From Poa pratensis (lineage: Eukaryota; Streptophyta; Magnoliopsida; Poales; Poaceae): a DNA stretch of 64,000 bases. Of this stretch, positions 10,988 to 21,113 are shown piece after piece. The notes under the pieces are model-generated. The model was given only the letters and a program-made list of their open reading frames with translations. It did no database searches and was not told the DNA's origin. Each line of letters starts with the position of its first letter. Within the stretch, counting starts at the first letter, position 1. The position numbers and the translations under genes were made by a program. The stretch lies in the NCBI GenBank assembly GCA_947311845.1, contig CAMZMU010000080.1, positions 13,897,444 through 13,961,443 on the forward strand, written 5' to 3'.

Positions 10988-11295
10988 CCATAGTCTGGTG
11001 AACCCCATCGCCAAGTAGGCAAACGCTCATCGCGTGAAGGGGAAGACTGGATAGGCACGCGTTGGTCAAAGTCAGCCTAGCGGCCGAAGACATGAGCTTG
11101 CCAAACCAGGGGTCTGCACGTTTACCCACCTTCGCAGTCAGGGGGCCCCAATCCCCCGCACAAAGCGCATGGTCACTAATGGGAAGGCCCAGATAGGTGA
11201 AAGGGAAGTGTCCACGCTTGCAATTAAGCATGTCCGCAATCCTTTGGTGTTCCCCCTCATCCGTCCCAATAGCTAGCACCTCACTCTTGTGGAAG
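10988..11295 (-). mobile_element. LINE inserted in RIP copy 2, 5' segment
   Basis: Reads NFHKSEVLAIG, then FPFTYLGLPISD, then LTNACLSSLPLHAMS on the minus strand, which is the end of the reverse-transcriptase domain of a plant LINE. It continues at 6775 once the gypsy element is removed. The LINE is therefore 5'-truncated within the RT domain, as expected for incomplete target-primed reverse transcription. Confidence 0.85.
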
Positions 11296-11313
11296 TTCGG
11301 CCACATGATTAGA
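11296..11313. repeat. LINE target-site duplication, right copy
   Basis: Exact copy of 5397-5414. Confidence 0.9.
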
Positions 11314-12194
11314 TCAATCTCTTTGAGGACGTCCTCCTTGCTGAACATGCCAATCGACCGCAGCTGCACCGCCTCCTCGCTCACCCAGGCACCGTCGTTC
11401 TGCGCCGCGATGAGCAGCGCGCAGGACATGGTCCTCCAGTTGGAGCTGGCGATGAGCTACACCTGGCGGTCGTCCAGGGTGTCCCTCCATTCTTCCACGC
11501 CGCGCTCACACTCTGGCGGATCGAGTTGAAGCGCAGGGACTCGATGATCGCGACTTTGAGCGTCGCTGCCGCCCGCCTCGCGCCTACGCCGTCGTCCGAG
11601 TCCCACGTCCGTTTCGTCGCCCTGAACCGCGCGAGCTCAGCGATGGCGTCAAGGGCGGCCTCTTGGCCGACGCGGAGGTCTTTGAGGTGCTCGTGGCCGC
11701 CGAGGAGGCTGGTGTAGTCATCGTCGAAGCTCAGCCTCGCCGCGGGGGTCAGGCCGTGGAGGTCATCTCTGCGGCAGGCATGCCAGGTTCCGTCCTGGTT
11801 GGCGAACCGGGGGATTCTCAGGTTGTCTCCTCGCACTCCGAGGGTGGTCACCTCGGAGCCACGCCCTTCCATGCGGTTGTGGATCCAGCGTGCCGGCGCG
11901 CCGTCGCTGGTTTCTTCAGGGAGGAGGGCGTGCGAGTACAGTCGATTATTGACGGCGTTGAAGGGTACCTCGGCTTTAACGGCAACGCTAGTGAGACAGA
12001 AGAAAATAAAAGATAGCTAATGAGATCAAAAACGTCGACGAAAAGAATGTAGGAGCAAATTACTGTGTTTAATACGAAAAGATATGGGCGCTTACTCGTC
12101 CGGATTGAGAGGATCCCCGGTAGAGAGCACCACCATCGAGACGCGGGCCAGTAGGAGCGCCCCCACCATTATCGAAAGGTTTGGAAGAGACATT
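11314..12194 (-). pseudogene. RIP-like pseudogene, copy 2 (main part)
   Basis: This is a tandem paralogue of the gene at 2797-3719 in the same orientation. Exon 1 ends at 12096 (donor GTAAG) and exon 2 starts at 11987 (acceptor CTAG). The signal-peptide sequence is recognisable; a 1-base gain near 12180 puts the first ATG (12194) out of frame, but the ATG at 12169 is in frame. Exon 2 keeps the Glu/Arg pair (IESLRF). Lesions are a 1-base loss near 11480, a stop codon (CAG GTG TAG) shortly after it in the ancestral frame, and a LINE inserted 20 codons before the end; the missing end is at 5351-5414. The 5' end of exon 2 differs from copy 1. It cannot make a full protein. Confidence 0.85.
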
Positions 12195-12244
12195 GTTGGT
12201 TGCTTAGGTTTGTGACTTTGTGTGTTGCTAGAGTGCCCTAGCTG

Positions 12245-12252
12245 CTTATAAG
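12245..12252 (-). promoter_or_regulatory. TATA box of RIP pseudogene copy 2
   Basis: CTTATAAG, conserved with 3764-3771 and about 50 bases upstream of the first ATG. Confidence 0.5.
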
Positions 12253-12330
12253 TTCAGGAAGCAATTGTGTGGTTACAGTGTAGGTTGTTCATGCCAACTG
12301 AATGCTAAATTCAGTAACGATGCATCCAAT

Positions 12331-12339
12331 CCACGTGGC
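12331..12339. promoter_or_regulatory. G-box/ABRE-like motif upstream of RIP copy 2
   Basis: CCACGTGGC, a palindromic G-box core of the type bound by bZIP and bHLH factors in ABA and jasmonate responses, lies about 140 bases upstream of the first ATG. The intact copy 1 lacks it in the matching region. Function is inferred from the motif only. Confidence 0.35.
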
Positions 12340-12399
12340 ACTGTGCTAGTATAGTATGTTACGTACCTGAATTGTAGTTCATGCCAATGGTATGGTGCC

Positions 12400-12669
12400 T
12401 TCTGCTTCGGTACATCCCCCCTCCTAAACTCAAACTTGTTTCCCCTATTTACTTAATTAAATAGAATTAACATGTCGGCCCGCCGAAGCCCATATCCAGA
12501 GCAGTGTATACCCACGTATTCCTATACCATATACGCCACGTCCCGCTCGTTCTGCTCGTGATCGCTATCTCCACCGATTTTGTCCACCACCATCTCCGCT
12601 TCTACCGCCGACGCCCAAGCACCTCCGCCGCCGCACCACTTTCTTCCAAAACCACCGCCGACTTCCAAA
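12400..12669. other. Intergenic, CCG-rich right half
   Basis: No gene is visible. The right half (about 12560-12669) is rich in ccaccgccg, like a monocot 5' leader or transposon leader. It ends exactly where the chromovirus LTR begins. Confidence 0.4.
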
Positions 12670-13040
12670 TGTCAGATCCCGCTAGGAAATCTAACGATAA
12701 TTCTCCCGATGTGGAGACCCCGCTATGAATTGGGGAATTTCTACTGGGAACTATGAACCCTAATTGCGGAAAAGTAAAGGAAATAAAAGATAGCTTCAGA
12801 ATATTCCATTCGATAGCCCGCTCTGGCTTATCTGGCCTCTTAAGTAGTCTAGTTATTATTACAGGACGACAGTGAAAGATAAAGAACTGGACTAAGTCAA
12901 ATGAAGGCAGTGAATCTGTTGCCAGGATGGTCAACAGTGCGTCATTCAATCGTAGCCGTTGATCTTAGTCGAGTGATCATGATCGTCCATCTTCTTACAT
13001 CTTCAGTTAGATAGGTAACAAGTAGGCAGAGGATCTGACA
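12670..13040 (-). repeat. 3' LTR of chromovirus
   Basis: 371 bp, read on the minus strand as TGTCAGATCC…GGGATCTGACA. Next to it inside the element is the polypurine tract at 13041-13056. Confidence 0.9.
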
Positions 13041-13069
13041 ATTCTTCCCCCTCAAGAGCACACTTGTCC

Positions 13070-16000
13070 TCAAGTGTTCTTGTCATGAAACCAGGATGAG
13101 ACTGTAGCCGAGTAAAAGGCAGGGAAAACCTTTTTGATGAAATTAGCATCTTCCCAAGAAGAATCAGAGGGTGCAAGGTTGTCCCACTCAACTAGCCACT
13201 GAGTCACCAGCATTCCATTGCGTGGTAAAGATCTGGTTTCAAGAACTTGACGTGGTTCTGTTCTGACCTTGCCGTCAGCTCCAACAAGTGGCAGATTTGC
13301 TTGTGGAATAGCATGAGAGCCCAAATGTTTCTTCAATTGACTTACATGGAAAACTGGGTGTATTTTGACGCTTTCCGGTAATAGTAGTCTATATGCCAGG
13401 TTGACAACTCTTTCAAGCACACGGAAAGGTCCATAGTATTTGCTTGTCAGTTTAATTGCTTGTCGAATCTCAAATGCCGCCATGCGATAGGGTTGCATTT
13501 TAAGATAGACCATGTCTCCCACTTGAAGAACTCGTTCAGTTCTCTTGTTATCTGGATATTTCTTCATTCGACTCTGAGCTTGCTGCAGATTTTCCTTCAG
13601 CTTGGATAACTTTTGTTGTTTTTTTATCAGGAATTCTCTTGCTTCAGAGTGCTCAGGACCAGGGATGGATACCTCACTGATCAGTGGTGGAGCATAGCCG
13701 TATAGGGCTTGAAATGGTGATACTTTCAGTGCTGTATGATAAGTGGTATTGTACCACCACTCCACCAAAGGAAGCCAGGATGCCCATTTTTTTGGTTCAT
13801 TGAACACCATGCACCTAAGGTATGATTCAAGACATTGGTTTAGTCTCTCTGATTGTCCATCTGTCAGTGGGTGGTAAGCAGTGCTTAGTTTCAGTTTGAT
13901 GTTCATCGAGGAGAAAACCTTCTGCCACATATTACTAGTGAATACGATCCCTGTCGGTGATGATGCTGATTTGTGGACCATGTAATTTGAATACATTGTC
14001 CATGAAGGCTGTAGTGACTGATTGCACTGAGTATGGGTGAGCTAGGGCAATAAAGTGTGCTGATTTTGTCATTCTGTCGACAACCACAAGAATGACTTCT
14101 TTTCCATTTGATTTGGGCAGGTCTTCGATGAAATCCATTGTTATGTGTTGCCAAGCCATGTCAGGGGGGTCCAGTGGTTCAAGCAGTCCAGGATAAGTGC
14201 AATGCTCTGATTTTGCCCTTTGGCAGACAGCACATTCAGCAATGAATTTGTTTACATCTTTCTTAAAACCAGTCCAGTGGAAGATGCGTTTGATTCTTTG
14301 GTAGCTAGCAACCATGCCTGAATGTCCTCCAATTGCTGAGGCATGCAAGGATTGGATGATTTGCTGTTTGATGTCAGTAGCTGGCCCAATGTGGATTCGA
14401 CCCTTATACCGCAAGATGCCTACAGACAGAGTGTAAGAAGGGTCGGCAGCTGGGTTGACAGATAACTTCTGGATTAGTTCCAGGCAGAAAGAATCCTGAG
14501 CATAACTTTCTTCCACAGATTGCACCCATGTTGGGGTTAAAACAGTCAGTGCATGAATAGAATTTTCCTTTCTGCTCAAGGCATCTGCCGCTTTGTTTTC
14601 TTTTCCTTTTTTGTACTCTATCTTGTAATTGAACTCGAGCAATTTCATGAGAAGCTTTTGTTGTATGCCTTCCATGATTTTCTTATCAGTAATGAATTTG
14701 AGACTCTTTTGATCAGTTTTGATGAGTAGCTCGCCACCCAGGAAGTAATGCCTCCATTTTTTTAGAGCTTCCAATATAGGTAGGGCTTCTTTCTCATATG
14801 TGGACATTGAGAGTGCCCTCACACCCAAAGTCCTGCTATAATAAGCTAATGGTCGACCTTTTTGCATAAGGACAACACCTAGACCATTCCCACTAGCATC
14901 TGTTTCAAGAATGAATGGTATGGAAAAATTTGGAAGGGCCAGGACTGGGGCTGAAATCAAACTTTGTTTCAATTTTTCTACTGCTGCAGTTTGCAGATCA
15001 GTCCAAAGAAAGGATTCTTTTTTCAGCATGTCATACAGAGGTCGACAAATAAGGCCATAATCCTTGATAAACCTCCTGTAATAGCCTGTGAAACCCAACA
15101 ATCTCCTTAGTTCTGTTATGTTTGTTGGAATTGGTCATGTCTTGACAGTGTCAATTTTGGCAGGGTCAGTTGTGACTCCCTTATCACTGATAACATAGCC
15201 AAGGTATTCAACTTTGTTGGCAGCAAATGTGCATTTGCTTTTCTTAGCATAGAGTTTATTGTCCTTTAGAGTTTGTAACACCACCTGTAGGTGTTGAGCA
15301 TGCTCTTCTTTGGTCTTGATGTATATTAGAATGTCATCGAAGAAGACTAGCAAGAATTTCCTCAAATATGGTTCAAAGACCTTGTTCATGAGGGACTAGA
15401 AAGTCGCTGGTGCATTCGTTAGCCCAAATGGCATAACCAGATACTCAAAGTGTCCGAAATATGTTCTGAATGCAGTTTTAAGAATATCATCTTTGTTCAT
15501 TCGTATCTGATGATACCCTGACCTGAGATCCAGCTTGGTGAAAAACATTGCACCATGGAGTTCATCTAATAGATCTTCTATCACTGGAATAGGGAACTTG
15601 TCCTTGATGGTGACAGAGTTGAGTTTTCTGTAATCAATACAGAGTCGCCAAGTACCATCTCTTTTCCTGACAAGAATAGCAGGTGATGCAAAAGGGCTGG
15701 TACTCGGGCGTATGATGGATTTGTCCAGCAGTTCTTTGATCTGATTTTCCATTTATTCCTTTTGTTTGTGTGGACCACGATAGGGTCTGAGTGAAGGAGG
15801 TTCAGACCCAGACTTTAAGGGTATGGAGTGGTCACAGTCCCTGTTTGGAGGTAGTTCAGTTGGCTCCTGAAAAACTTCATCGAATGAGTCTAGGAGTGCT
15901 TGTATAGCAGGATCAGTTGCAGCTGTAGTTGCTTCAGATGTAGTGAGGGGAAAGAGGTAGTAGCCAGTGGCTCCCTTTGCCAAGGTTTTCTCCAGTTTGT

Positions 16001-16811
16001 CCATGGACATGAGTTGAACTCCTTTTCTGATTGAGTTGTCCTTCAATATGATTTTGTCCTTGCCATACAGTTTCAATTTGATCTCTCTTGTCTTGTAGTC
16101 AAATTTCACAGGACTTTGAGTAAGTAACCAATCACCTCCAAGAACAATATCATAGCCTTTCAAGGAAAGTATCTTGAATGAGTTCTTGAATTTATTTCCT
16201 TGAATAACATAGTCCATTTCAGTAACTACTGCTCCTGAGTGCAGTTCACCACCTCCTGCCACTAATACTCTTTCTAGTGTAGTGTTCTTTGTTTTGCAGT
16301 TGATCTTGGTGGAGAATTTCAAATCCATAAAGGTGTGTGTGCTCCCAGTATCCACAAGTGCAGTGGCCACCTTGCTACCAATGAGGACAGATATAGTGAA
16401 AGTGGAGTTAGAGTTTCCTTCACTAACTGCCTGAAGGGATATCTGAGCACATACGCCTGCAGGTTGTTGGTTTTCCACAGGTTGTTCCTGATCATCTGGA
16501 GGTTGTTCCTCTTGGGTTTGTTCCTCCTCAGGTGTTTCTTCTTCAGTAGTCATTAGATTGATTGACTTATATTGTAAACACGTATGGCCAAAGAACCATT
16601 TCTGGCCACAGTATTTGCACTGGCCTGGTTCTGTGAACTTAATTTGCTTCAGATTTCCCTCGAGGTTTCTCCATGTCTTGTTTTGTTGTGGTGTTACCAG
16701 TAGTGTTCTCAGTAGATGCTCTTGGTTTGGGTGAGTAAGGACTACTAAAGGTGCTTCTGTTATTACTGGTATTTGTAGTGTATCTTCTGTTTTGGCTTTG
16801 TTGCGAAGCAT
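13070..16811 (-). pseudogene. Chromovirus pol (PR-RT-RH-IN-chromodomain), broken
   Basis: In order from 16811: a zinc knuckle (CKYCGQKWFFGHTC), aspartic protease (ALVDTGSTHTFM), reverse transcriptase ([13 protein letters not shown], then the catalytic FFDDIL), RNase H (ILETDASGNGLGVVL), integrase with zinc finger and an HITMDFIEDLP catalytic Asp, and a C-terminal chromodomain-like region (QWLVEWDNLAPSDSSWED) near 13150-13250. In-frame stops lie at 15753-15755, 15396-15398 and 15135-15137, the last apparently a Trp codon turned to TGA. A 1-base loss near 13935-13940 shifts the frame inside integrase. These proteins copy and insert the element; here none can be complete. Confidence 0.85.
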
Positions 16812-18356
16812 TCATGCCTTTTTCCAAGTCCTTTGCATAGTCAACAGCTTCATAGAGTGAAGATGGTTTCAGAGTCTTCATGTAATGCTTGATTTCACCT
16901 CTGAGACCATTGATATAGCACTTGATGTAGTATGGCTCTTTCACATCAGGGTTTTCTTTTCGGTAATTGGCCATGCGCTCCTCAAACTTATCTGTATAAT
17001 CCGAGACAGTATTGTATCCTTGCTTCACTGAGTTAAACTCTTCCACTGCTTCATAAGAGCTGGTTGCAGAGAATCGCTGGATGACTGTGTCACAGAATTG
17101 TTTCCATGTGAGGTTTTCTTCCAAAACACCTGAATTTCTCAGCCAAGTGTCAGCCTTCCCTGTGACATACATTTGGGCATAGTCGAATTTGGCCTCTTCA
17201 GGTACATACACCATGCAAAAATACTTCTGAGTGCGCCTTAACCATTCCTCTGGGTTATTGCCATCGAATTTGGGAAAATCCATTTTTGGAGCTTTTGCAA
17301 TTGACCGATAGAACTGAGCATCCCTGTCATTGTCTTGATATCGCTGCCCTCTGTGGTTATTCCCTCTATCAGGTGGTTCACCCTGTCTCAGATAGTATTG
17401 CTGCTCCTCCCTCTGCCTTTGGTGGTTTGGCTGCTCCATTGGTTGGTTGTTGTGTGGGTGTTGGTTGTGGGGTGTATGTTGTGGTTGGAGTAATGGTTGT
17501 GGTATTGAGGTGGCTGTGGTGTTGGTTGGGTGTAGAAATGTTGCCAATTTGGTAGGGTTTGTGGGTAGTAGTGGGGGTTGAAGGGGTTATAAGGATCTGG
17601 ATGTGGAGGAAGTTGGTAGTTTGTAGGGAATATTTGGTGGTGGGTTGGGAATTGGTTCCATTGTGGAAAAGGAGGTTGTTGCTGTTGTGGTGGGTTGTAG
17701 GACATGTTGTGTTGAGGTGGTGGCATGTATTGCTGTTGGTACTGGAATTGGGGTCTATGATCGGGCTGTTCATCACCAGAGTACTGCATTTCCTCATGGA
17801 ATTGTTCCATGTCTGCACCATCCTGCTGATACTGATCACCACAATTTTCAGTTGCTGGATACTCGTAGCGCGGTGGATCTTGAGCATCAGCACGTCTGCG
17901 CCAGTGAGGTGGTCTGGAGTGTCCACGACCACGCTCATGCTCTCCTTGCTGCTGTCTCTGTTGTTCTGTAGCTGTCGCTCTCTCTTGTTCTTCAGCTTGT
18001 TGTTTCTGTTGCGCTGCCGCTGCTGCTTTTTCTTGCTCAACATCGTGTTGTTGTTCAGGTTCTGCTGCTCTCCGCTGTTCTCGATCAGCCAGCAGCAACG
18101 TTTCCAAGCGAGAGAATTGGGCAGATAAAGCGGTTACCTTGTCTTCAACACAATCGACCTTCGACCCAATCTCTTCAGTTCGTGTGTTGACAAGCTCCAG
18201 ATCGAGCTTGAGCGCCGCCAATTCCTGCGCATCCGCCGTGTCGGTGTTCTCTGACTTCCCCATCTGAATCCGCGGCGAGCTCCGGAATTTTACCGAGGGA
18301 CTGGCCCTCGAACCCTTGCCTGCTCGTGGACTCTTGCCGCCACCAGCGATCCTCAC
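16639..18356 (-). pseudogene. Chromovirus gag, frameshifted
   Basis: The N-terminal frame (18356-17388) has a coiled-coil-like segment followed by a long Gln/Glu/Ala-rich and then Pro/His/Tyr-rich low-complexity stretch. The second frame (17547-16639) has the gag core: AKMDFPKFDGNNPEEWL-like start, YVTGKADTWLRNSG, ETWKQF-like and YTDKFEERMANYR. They overlap in the low-complexity region, so a frameshift lies between 17547 and 17388. Overlap with the pol frame near 16639-16811 may be a mutation or natural gag-pol arrangement. Confidence 0.75.
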
Positions 18357-18687
18357 CGCCGAGAAGGCACACGGGTCGAGTACGTCACCGGAATTTTACT
18401 GTCGGGAGAGATGTTCCCCAGCAACCGTGACGGACGCTCGACCTGCACCCGAATGTTGCCGCCGCCGCCGCCAAGCCGCCTCCATCGACCGCGTCAGAGA
18501 TGACGTCACCGCCGCCTTCGCCACCGTCGACCAACGCCCCGCCGCCGCGAGTAGGGTGAGGAGGGTGGGATTTTACAAGAGATCCCAACCACCCCAGTCT
18601 CCCTGCTCGATTCACCGCTGGAGATCCACACAGCTCGCGCCGCCGCGATCTCGAATCAAGAAAAAAATTCGGCCAAGGACCGAGTGC

Positions 18688-18700
18688 TCTGATACCAATT
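18688..18700 (-). other. Primer-binding site of chromovirus
   Basis: On the minus strand directly after the 5' LTR: TTGGTATCAGAGC, complementary to the 3' end of initiator methionine tRNA, as usual for plant chromoviruses. Confidence 0.75.
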
Positions 18701-19071
18701 TGTTAGATCCCGCTAGGAAATCCAACGATAATTCTCCCGATGTGGAGACCCCGCTATGAATTGGGGAATTTCTACCGGGAACTATGAATCCTAATTGCGG
18801 AAAAGTAAAGGAAATAAAAGATAGCTTCAGAATATTCCATTCGATAGCCCGCTCCGGCTCATCTGACCTCTTAAGTAGTCTAGTTATTATTATAGGACGA
18901 CAGTGAAAAATAAAAAACTGGACTAAGTCAAATGAAGGCAGTGAATCTGTTGCCAGGATGGTCAACAGTGCATCATTCAATCGTAGCCGTTGATCTTAGT
19001 CGAGAGATCCTGATCGTCCATCTTCTTACTTCTTCAGTTAGAGAGGTAACAAGTAGGCAGAGGATCTGACA
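18701..19071 (-). repeat. 5' LTR of chromovirus
   Basis: 371 bp, pairs with 12670-13040. Immediately outside it, 19072-19079 reads attcttcc, identical to the internal bases beside the other LTR (13041-13048). Confidence 0.9.
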
Positions 19072-19084
19072 ATTCTTCCTTAAG

Positions 19085-19365
19085 GATAGTTTGGTTACTT
19101 GGTCGATATAGAGAGATCGGAACAGTAGGGTCTTTGAGAAAATTGCCAAGCCTTTAACTCTTATTTCCGAGCAGATTAAGACTGAAGCAAAGTTATGGTG
19201 TCTTGCCAGCCAAGGTCGTCTTACCCTCTCTGATGTTTAGTGGAGGTCCCGTTCGGCTCTGTATTTATTTTCACCTTATGCTTGCAGGTGATCTGAAGCA
19301 GTCTGTAGGTCGCTAGGGTCGTACCTTTTTTTTTTTCAGAAACATAGTGTTTCAGGCTTCACAGG
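19085..19365 (+). mobile_element. LINE 3' fragment
   Basis: A short frame reads RDRNSRVFEKIAKPL, then LISEQIKTEAKLWCLAS, the usual last residues of plant LINE ORF2, followed by an untranslated tail with a T-rich stretch. It starts right at the chromovirus boundary. Confidence 0.6.
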
Positions 19366-19370
19366 GTCGT

Positions 19371-19436
19371 CCTCCGTTTCATAATCCTATGACAAAAATT
19401 CAAACTAAACTATGACAAAAATTATAGAACGGAGGT
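19371..19436. mobile_element. Stowaway-like MITE remnant
   Basis: Ends are CCTCCGTTTCATAAT and the inverse of ATTATAGAACGGAGG, the typical Stowaway terminal repeat, around a very short core that repeats tatgacaaaaatt. TA follows on the right. Confidence 0.55.
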
Positions 19437-19440
19437 AGTA

Positions 19441-19948
19441 ATAATTACCAAAGTGTATGCAAAAGAAAAGCATTGACTGGAATTGTCGAGATCTCAGAGG
19501 AATATAAGTATGTACTTACTTGGATACATGATGGATACGGCTAGGGGGCACAAAGTATGTACTTTTTGTTTTGCGGGGACAAAGTATGTACTCACTTGGA
19601 TACATGACCCATACGGCTAGGGGTCGATTATGGCAAGAGCACAACCAGCAAGACGGCACGACACTCTACTTGTCGTCACGGTTCGCAACTAGGCGAGGAC
19701 GGAGGACGCAGGCGGATGTGGGGAAAGCAAACAAGAAAAAAGAAGAAGAGAAGCCAAGCGATCGAAGACATTGGAGAGGCTTGGTGTACTCTTCCAACCG
19801 TCTTCCCCAATCAGTGAGGAGTTAGATCACTAGGACAGTACACACTCCACACATACGGTTGGTCACGGCAAGCACTGGAACGAACATGTTATTCCCAACA
19901 AACTGAAAACAGAAGAAGCTACGACAACCCAGCAGACCATGCGTTCGT
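19441..19948. other. 3' flank of the dirigent gene, no gene seen
   Basis: Contains a short direct repeat (acttggatacatga…tacggctaggg at about 19518-19545 and 19597-19624). The frame at 19571-19825 has no recognisable domain. The right part is probably the 3' UTR of the dirigent gene. Confidence 0.4.
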
Positions 19949-20530
19949 TCATGCACCGCTGGCCGCCGCCGGACTCACGTAGACATAGACGTTCAGCTCG
20001 AGGACGGCGTTCCTCCCGGTCCAGCTCGCAGTCTTCCAGAGCACGTACCCTCTCGCCATCCTGAAAACCCCGGTGCCGCCGACCACCGTCAGCTCCCTCT
20101 CCGGCATCGCGATGTTGTTGCGGCCCATCACGGTCAGCGAGCTCCCGTTATACGGCCCGACGGCGAGCACCACGTTCATGTTGAGGAGCATCGCGGGATC
20201 GCCCTGGGACGATGTCACGTAGAACCCCTGGGCACGCCCGACGACTCTCGACGCCAGCGTAGGGCCCTCGGTGAGGCGGTCGTCCATGACTATCGTGTCA
20301 CCGAAGCGGGCGCCGCCGCCGGAGCCCTTCAGCGGCTCGCCGGTCCCGTTGACGATCAGAACGGTGGTGGGTTTGGGTCCAGTGTAGGCGTCGTGCATGT
20401 AGAAGTGGAGATGTTTGGGGCTATCGTGCGTGCCGACGCCGTCGACGGCAGAGGCAAAAAAGACGGTGGCCATGCCCGTCAGTAGCGTAGCTAGAAATGC
20501 AGAGATGAGGTGGGAAGCCATGTTGTGCAT
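19949..20530 (-). CDS. Dirigent protein
   Basis: A single-exon frame of 193 residues, intact from ATG to stop. Residues 1-29 form a signal peptide. The dirigent domain follows: HLHFYMHD at 40-47, an RAQGFYVTSSQGD strand near 99-111, LNMNVVLAVGPYNGSSLTVMG near 116-136, and the family signature ELTVVGGTGVFRMARGY at 146-162. N-glycosylation sequons are at Asn61 and Asn128. Dirigent proteins are secreted eight-stranded beta-barrels that steer stereoselective coupling of phenoxy radicals (lignans, lignin-like polymers) and are often induced by pathogens. There is no jacalin-like domain, unlike many monocot chimeric forms. The track start (20530) and the Met at 20521 are both plausible; the signal peptide suits either. 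A TATA box at 20556-20565 fits. Confidence 0.92.
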   Translation of the reverse strand: MHNMASHLISAFLATLLTGMATVFFASAVDGVGTHDSPKHLHFYMHDAYTGPKPTTVLIVNGTGEPLKGSGGGARFGDTIVMDDRLTEGPTLASRVVGRAQGFYVTSSQGDPAMLLNMNVVLAVGPYNGSSLTVMGRNNIAMPERELTVVGGTGVFRMARGYVLWKTASWTGRNAVLELNVYVYVSPAAASGA

Positions 20531-20555
20531 GAGAAGAGACGGGCGTGTTGATGTT

Positions 20556-20565
20556 CTTAAATAGC
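20556..20565 (-). promoter_or_regulatory. TATA-like box of dirigent gene
   Basis: GCTATTTAAG on the minus strand, 26-35 bases upstream of the first ATG. The spacing implies either a very short leader or use of the second ATG. Confidence 0.5.
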
Positions 20566-20632
20566 GTAAGACACCAAGGATCGATAATGCTCATGAGTAC
20601 GTTTTTTTAAGAGGGTTATGAGTAGGATCTTT

Positions 20633-20688
20633 GAGTGGAAGCTGGAGAAAATAGTCGACTGAGTGGAAGCAGGAGAAAATAGTCGACT
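20633..20688. repeat. 28-bp tandem duplication upstream of dirigent gene
   Basis: Two adjacent 28-bp copies (20633-20660, 20661-20688) beginning gagtggaagc and ending tagtcgact, with one mismatch. They lie 100-160 bases upstream of the coding start. Confidence 0.85.
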
Positions 20689-20740
20689 GAAGGCGATGGT
20701 GAAGAGCTAGAAAACGACTAGGAAAAGGTGCCACTTAGGC

Positions 20741-20773
20741 CAAGGGGGATTGGCCGGACACAACACCACCAGC
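20741..20773. repeat. 33-bp perfect inverted repeat, left arm
   Basis: These 33 bases (caagggggattggccggac…) are the exact reverse complement of 21416-21448. The arms are 642 bp apart and enclose the chloroplast ndhD fragment. Confidence 0.9.
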
Positions 20774-20869
20774 GGCGGCTAGGGTTTGGACTTTGGCGTT
20801 GCCCGTGTCGCCCTCGCGAGAGCGACGAGGGAGCACAAGGCTCTGTTTATCCTTGGAGAATCGCATTAT

Positions 20870-21112
20870 AGTACATGTATGTTTTTAGCGGGACTGCGGG
20901 AATCTTATTAAATATGGGAGCATATGGATTGATTTGGATCAACATGGAATTGTTACTTCATGCTCATTATCTGTTTTCGCCCTCGTCAGTAATAATAGGA
21001 GCGATCCAAATAATCTATGCAGCTTCAACTTCTCTTGGTCAACGAAATTTCAAGAAAAGAATAGCCTATTCCTCTGTATCTCACATGTGTTTCGTAATTA
21101 TAGGAACTAGAT
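20870..21112 (+). pseudogene. ndhD: Nuclear plastid DNA fragment: partial ndhD
   Basis: The frame 20875-21114 matches an internal piece of chloroplast NdhD (NADH dehydrogenase-like subunit 4): [18 protein letters not shown], then [20 protein letters not shown] and [14 protein letters not shown]. Several residues typical of functional NdhD are changed, and both ends of the gene are missing. It is an inserted plastid fragment of about 240 bp, without function in the nucleus. The first bases (tttttagcgggactgcggg) appear locally altered. Confidence 0.9.
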
Positions 21113-21113
21113 A

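Larger units (their letters stand above)
12670..19071 (-). mobile_element. Ty3/gypsy chromovirus, full length but inactive
   Basis: Two 371-bp LTRs enclose minus-strand gag and pol. The primer-binding site next to the right LTR reads TTGGTATCAGAGC (initiator-Met tRNA), and a purine tract (TGAGGGGGAAGAAT) abuts the left LTR. Integrase is followed by a chromodomain-like tail, which marks a chromovirus. Three nonsense codons and at least three frameshifts kill it. By eye the LTRs differ at about 15 positions with no length difference. No matching TSD is present: the left flank is ccaaa and the right flank is attct. Confidence 0.9.

Noticed and set aside
17286..18128. Val/Leu-rich plus-strand frames resembling membrane proteins
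   Set aside because: They are antisense to the Gln/Pro/His-rich gag low-complexity region, which produces hydrophobic-looking shadows.
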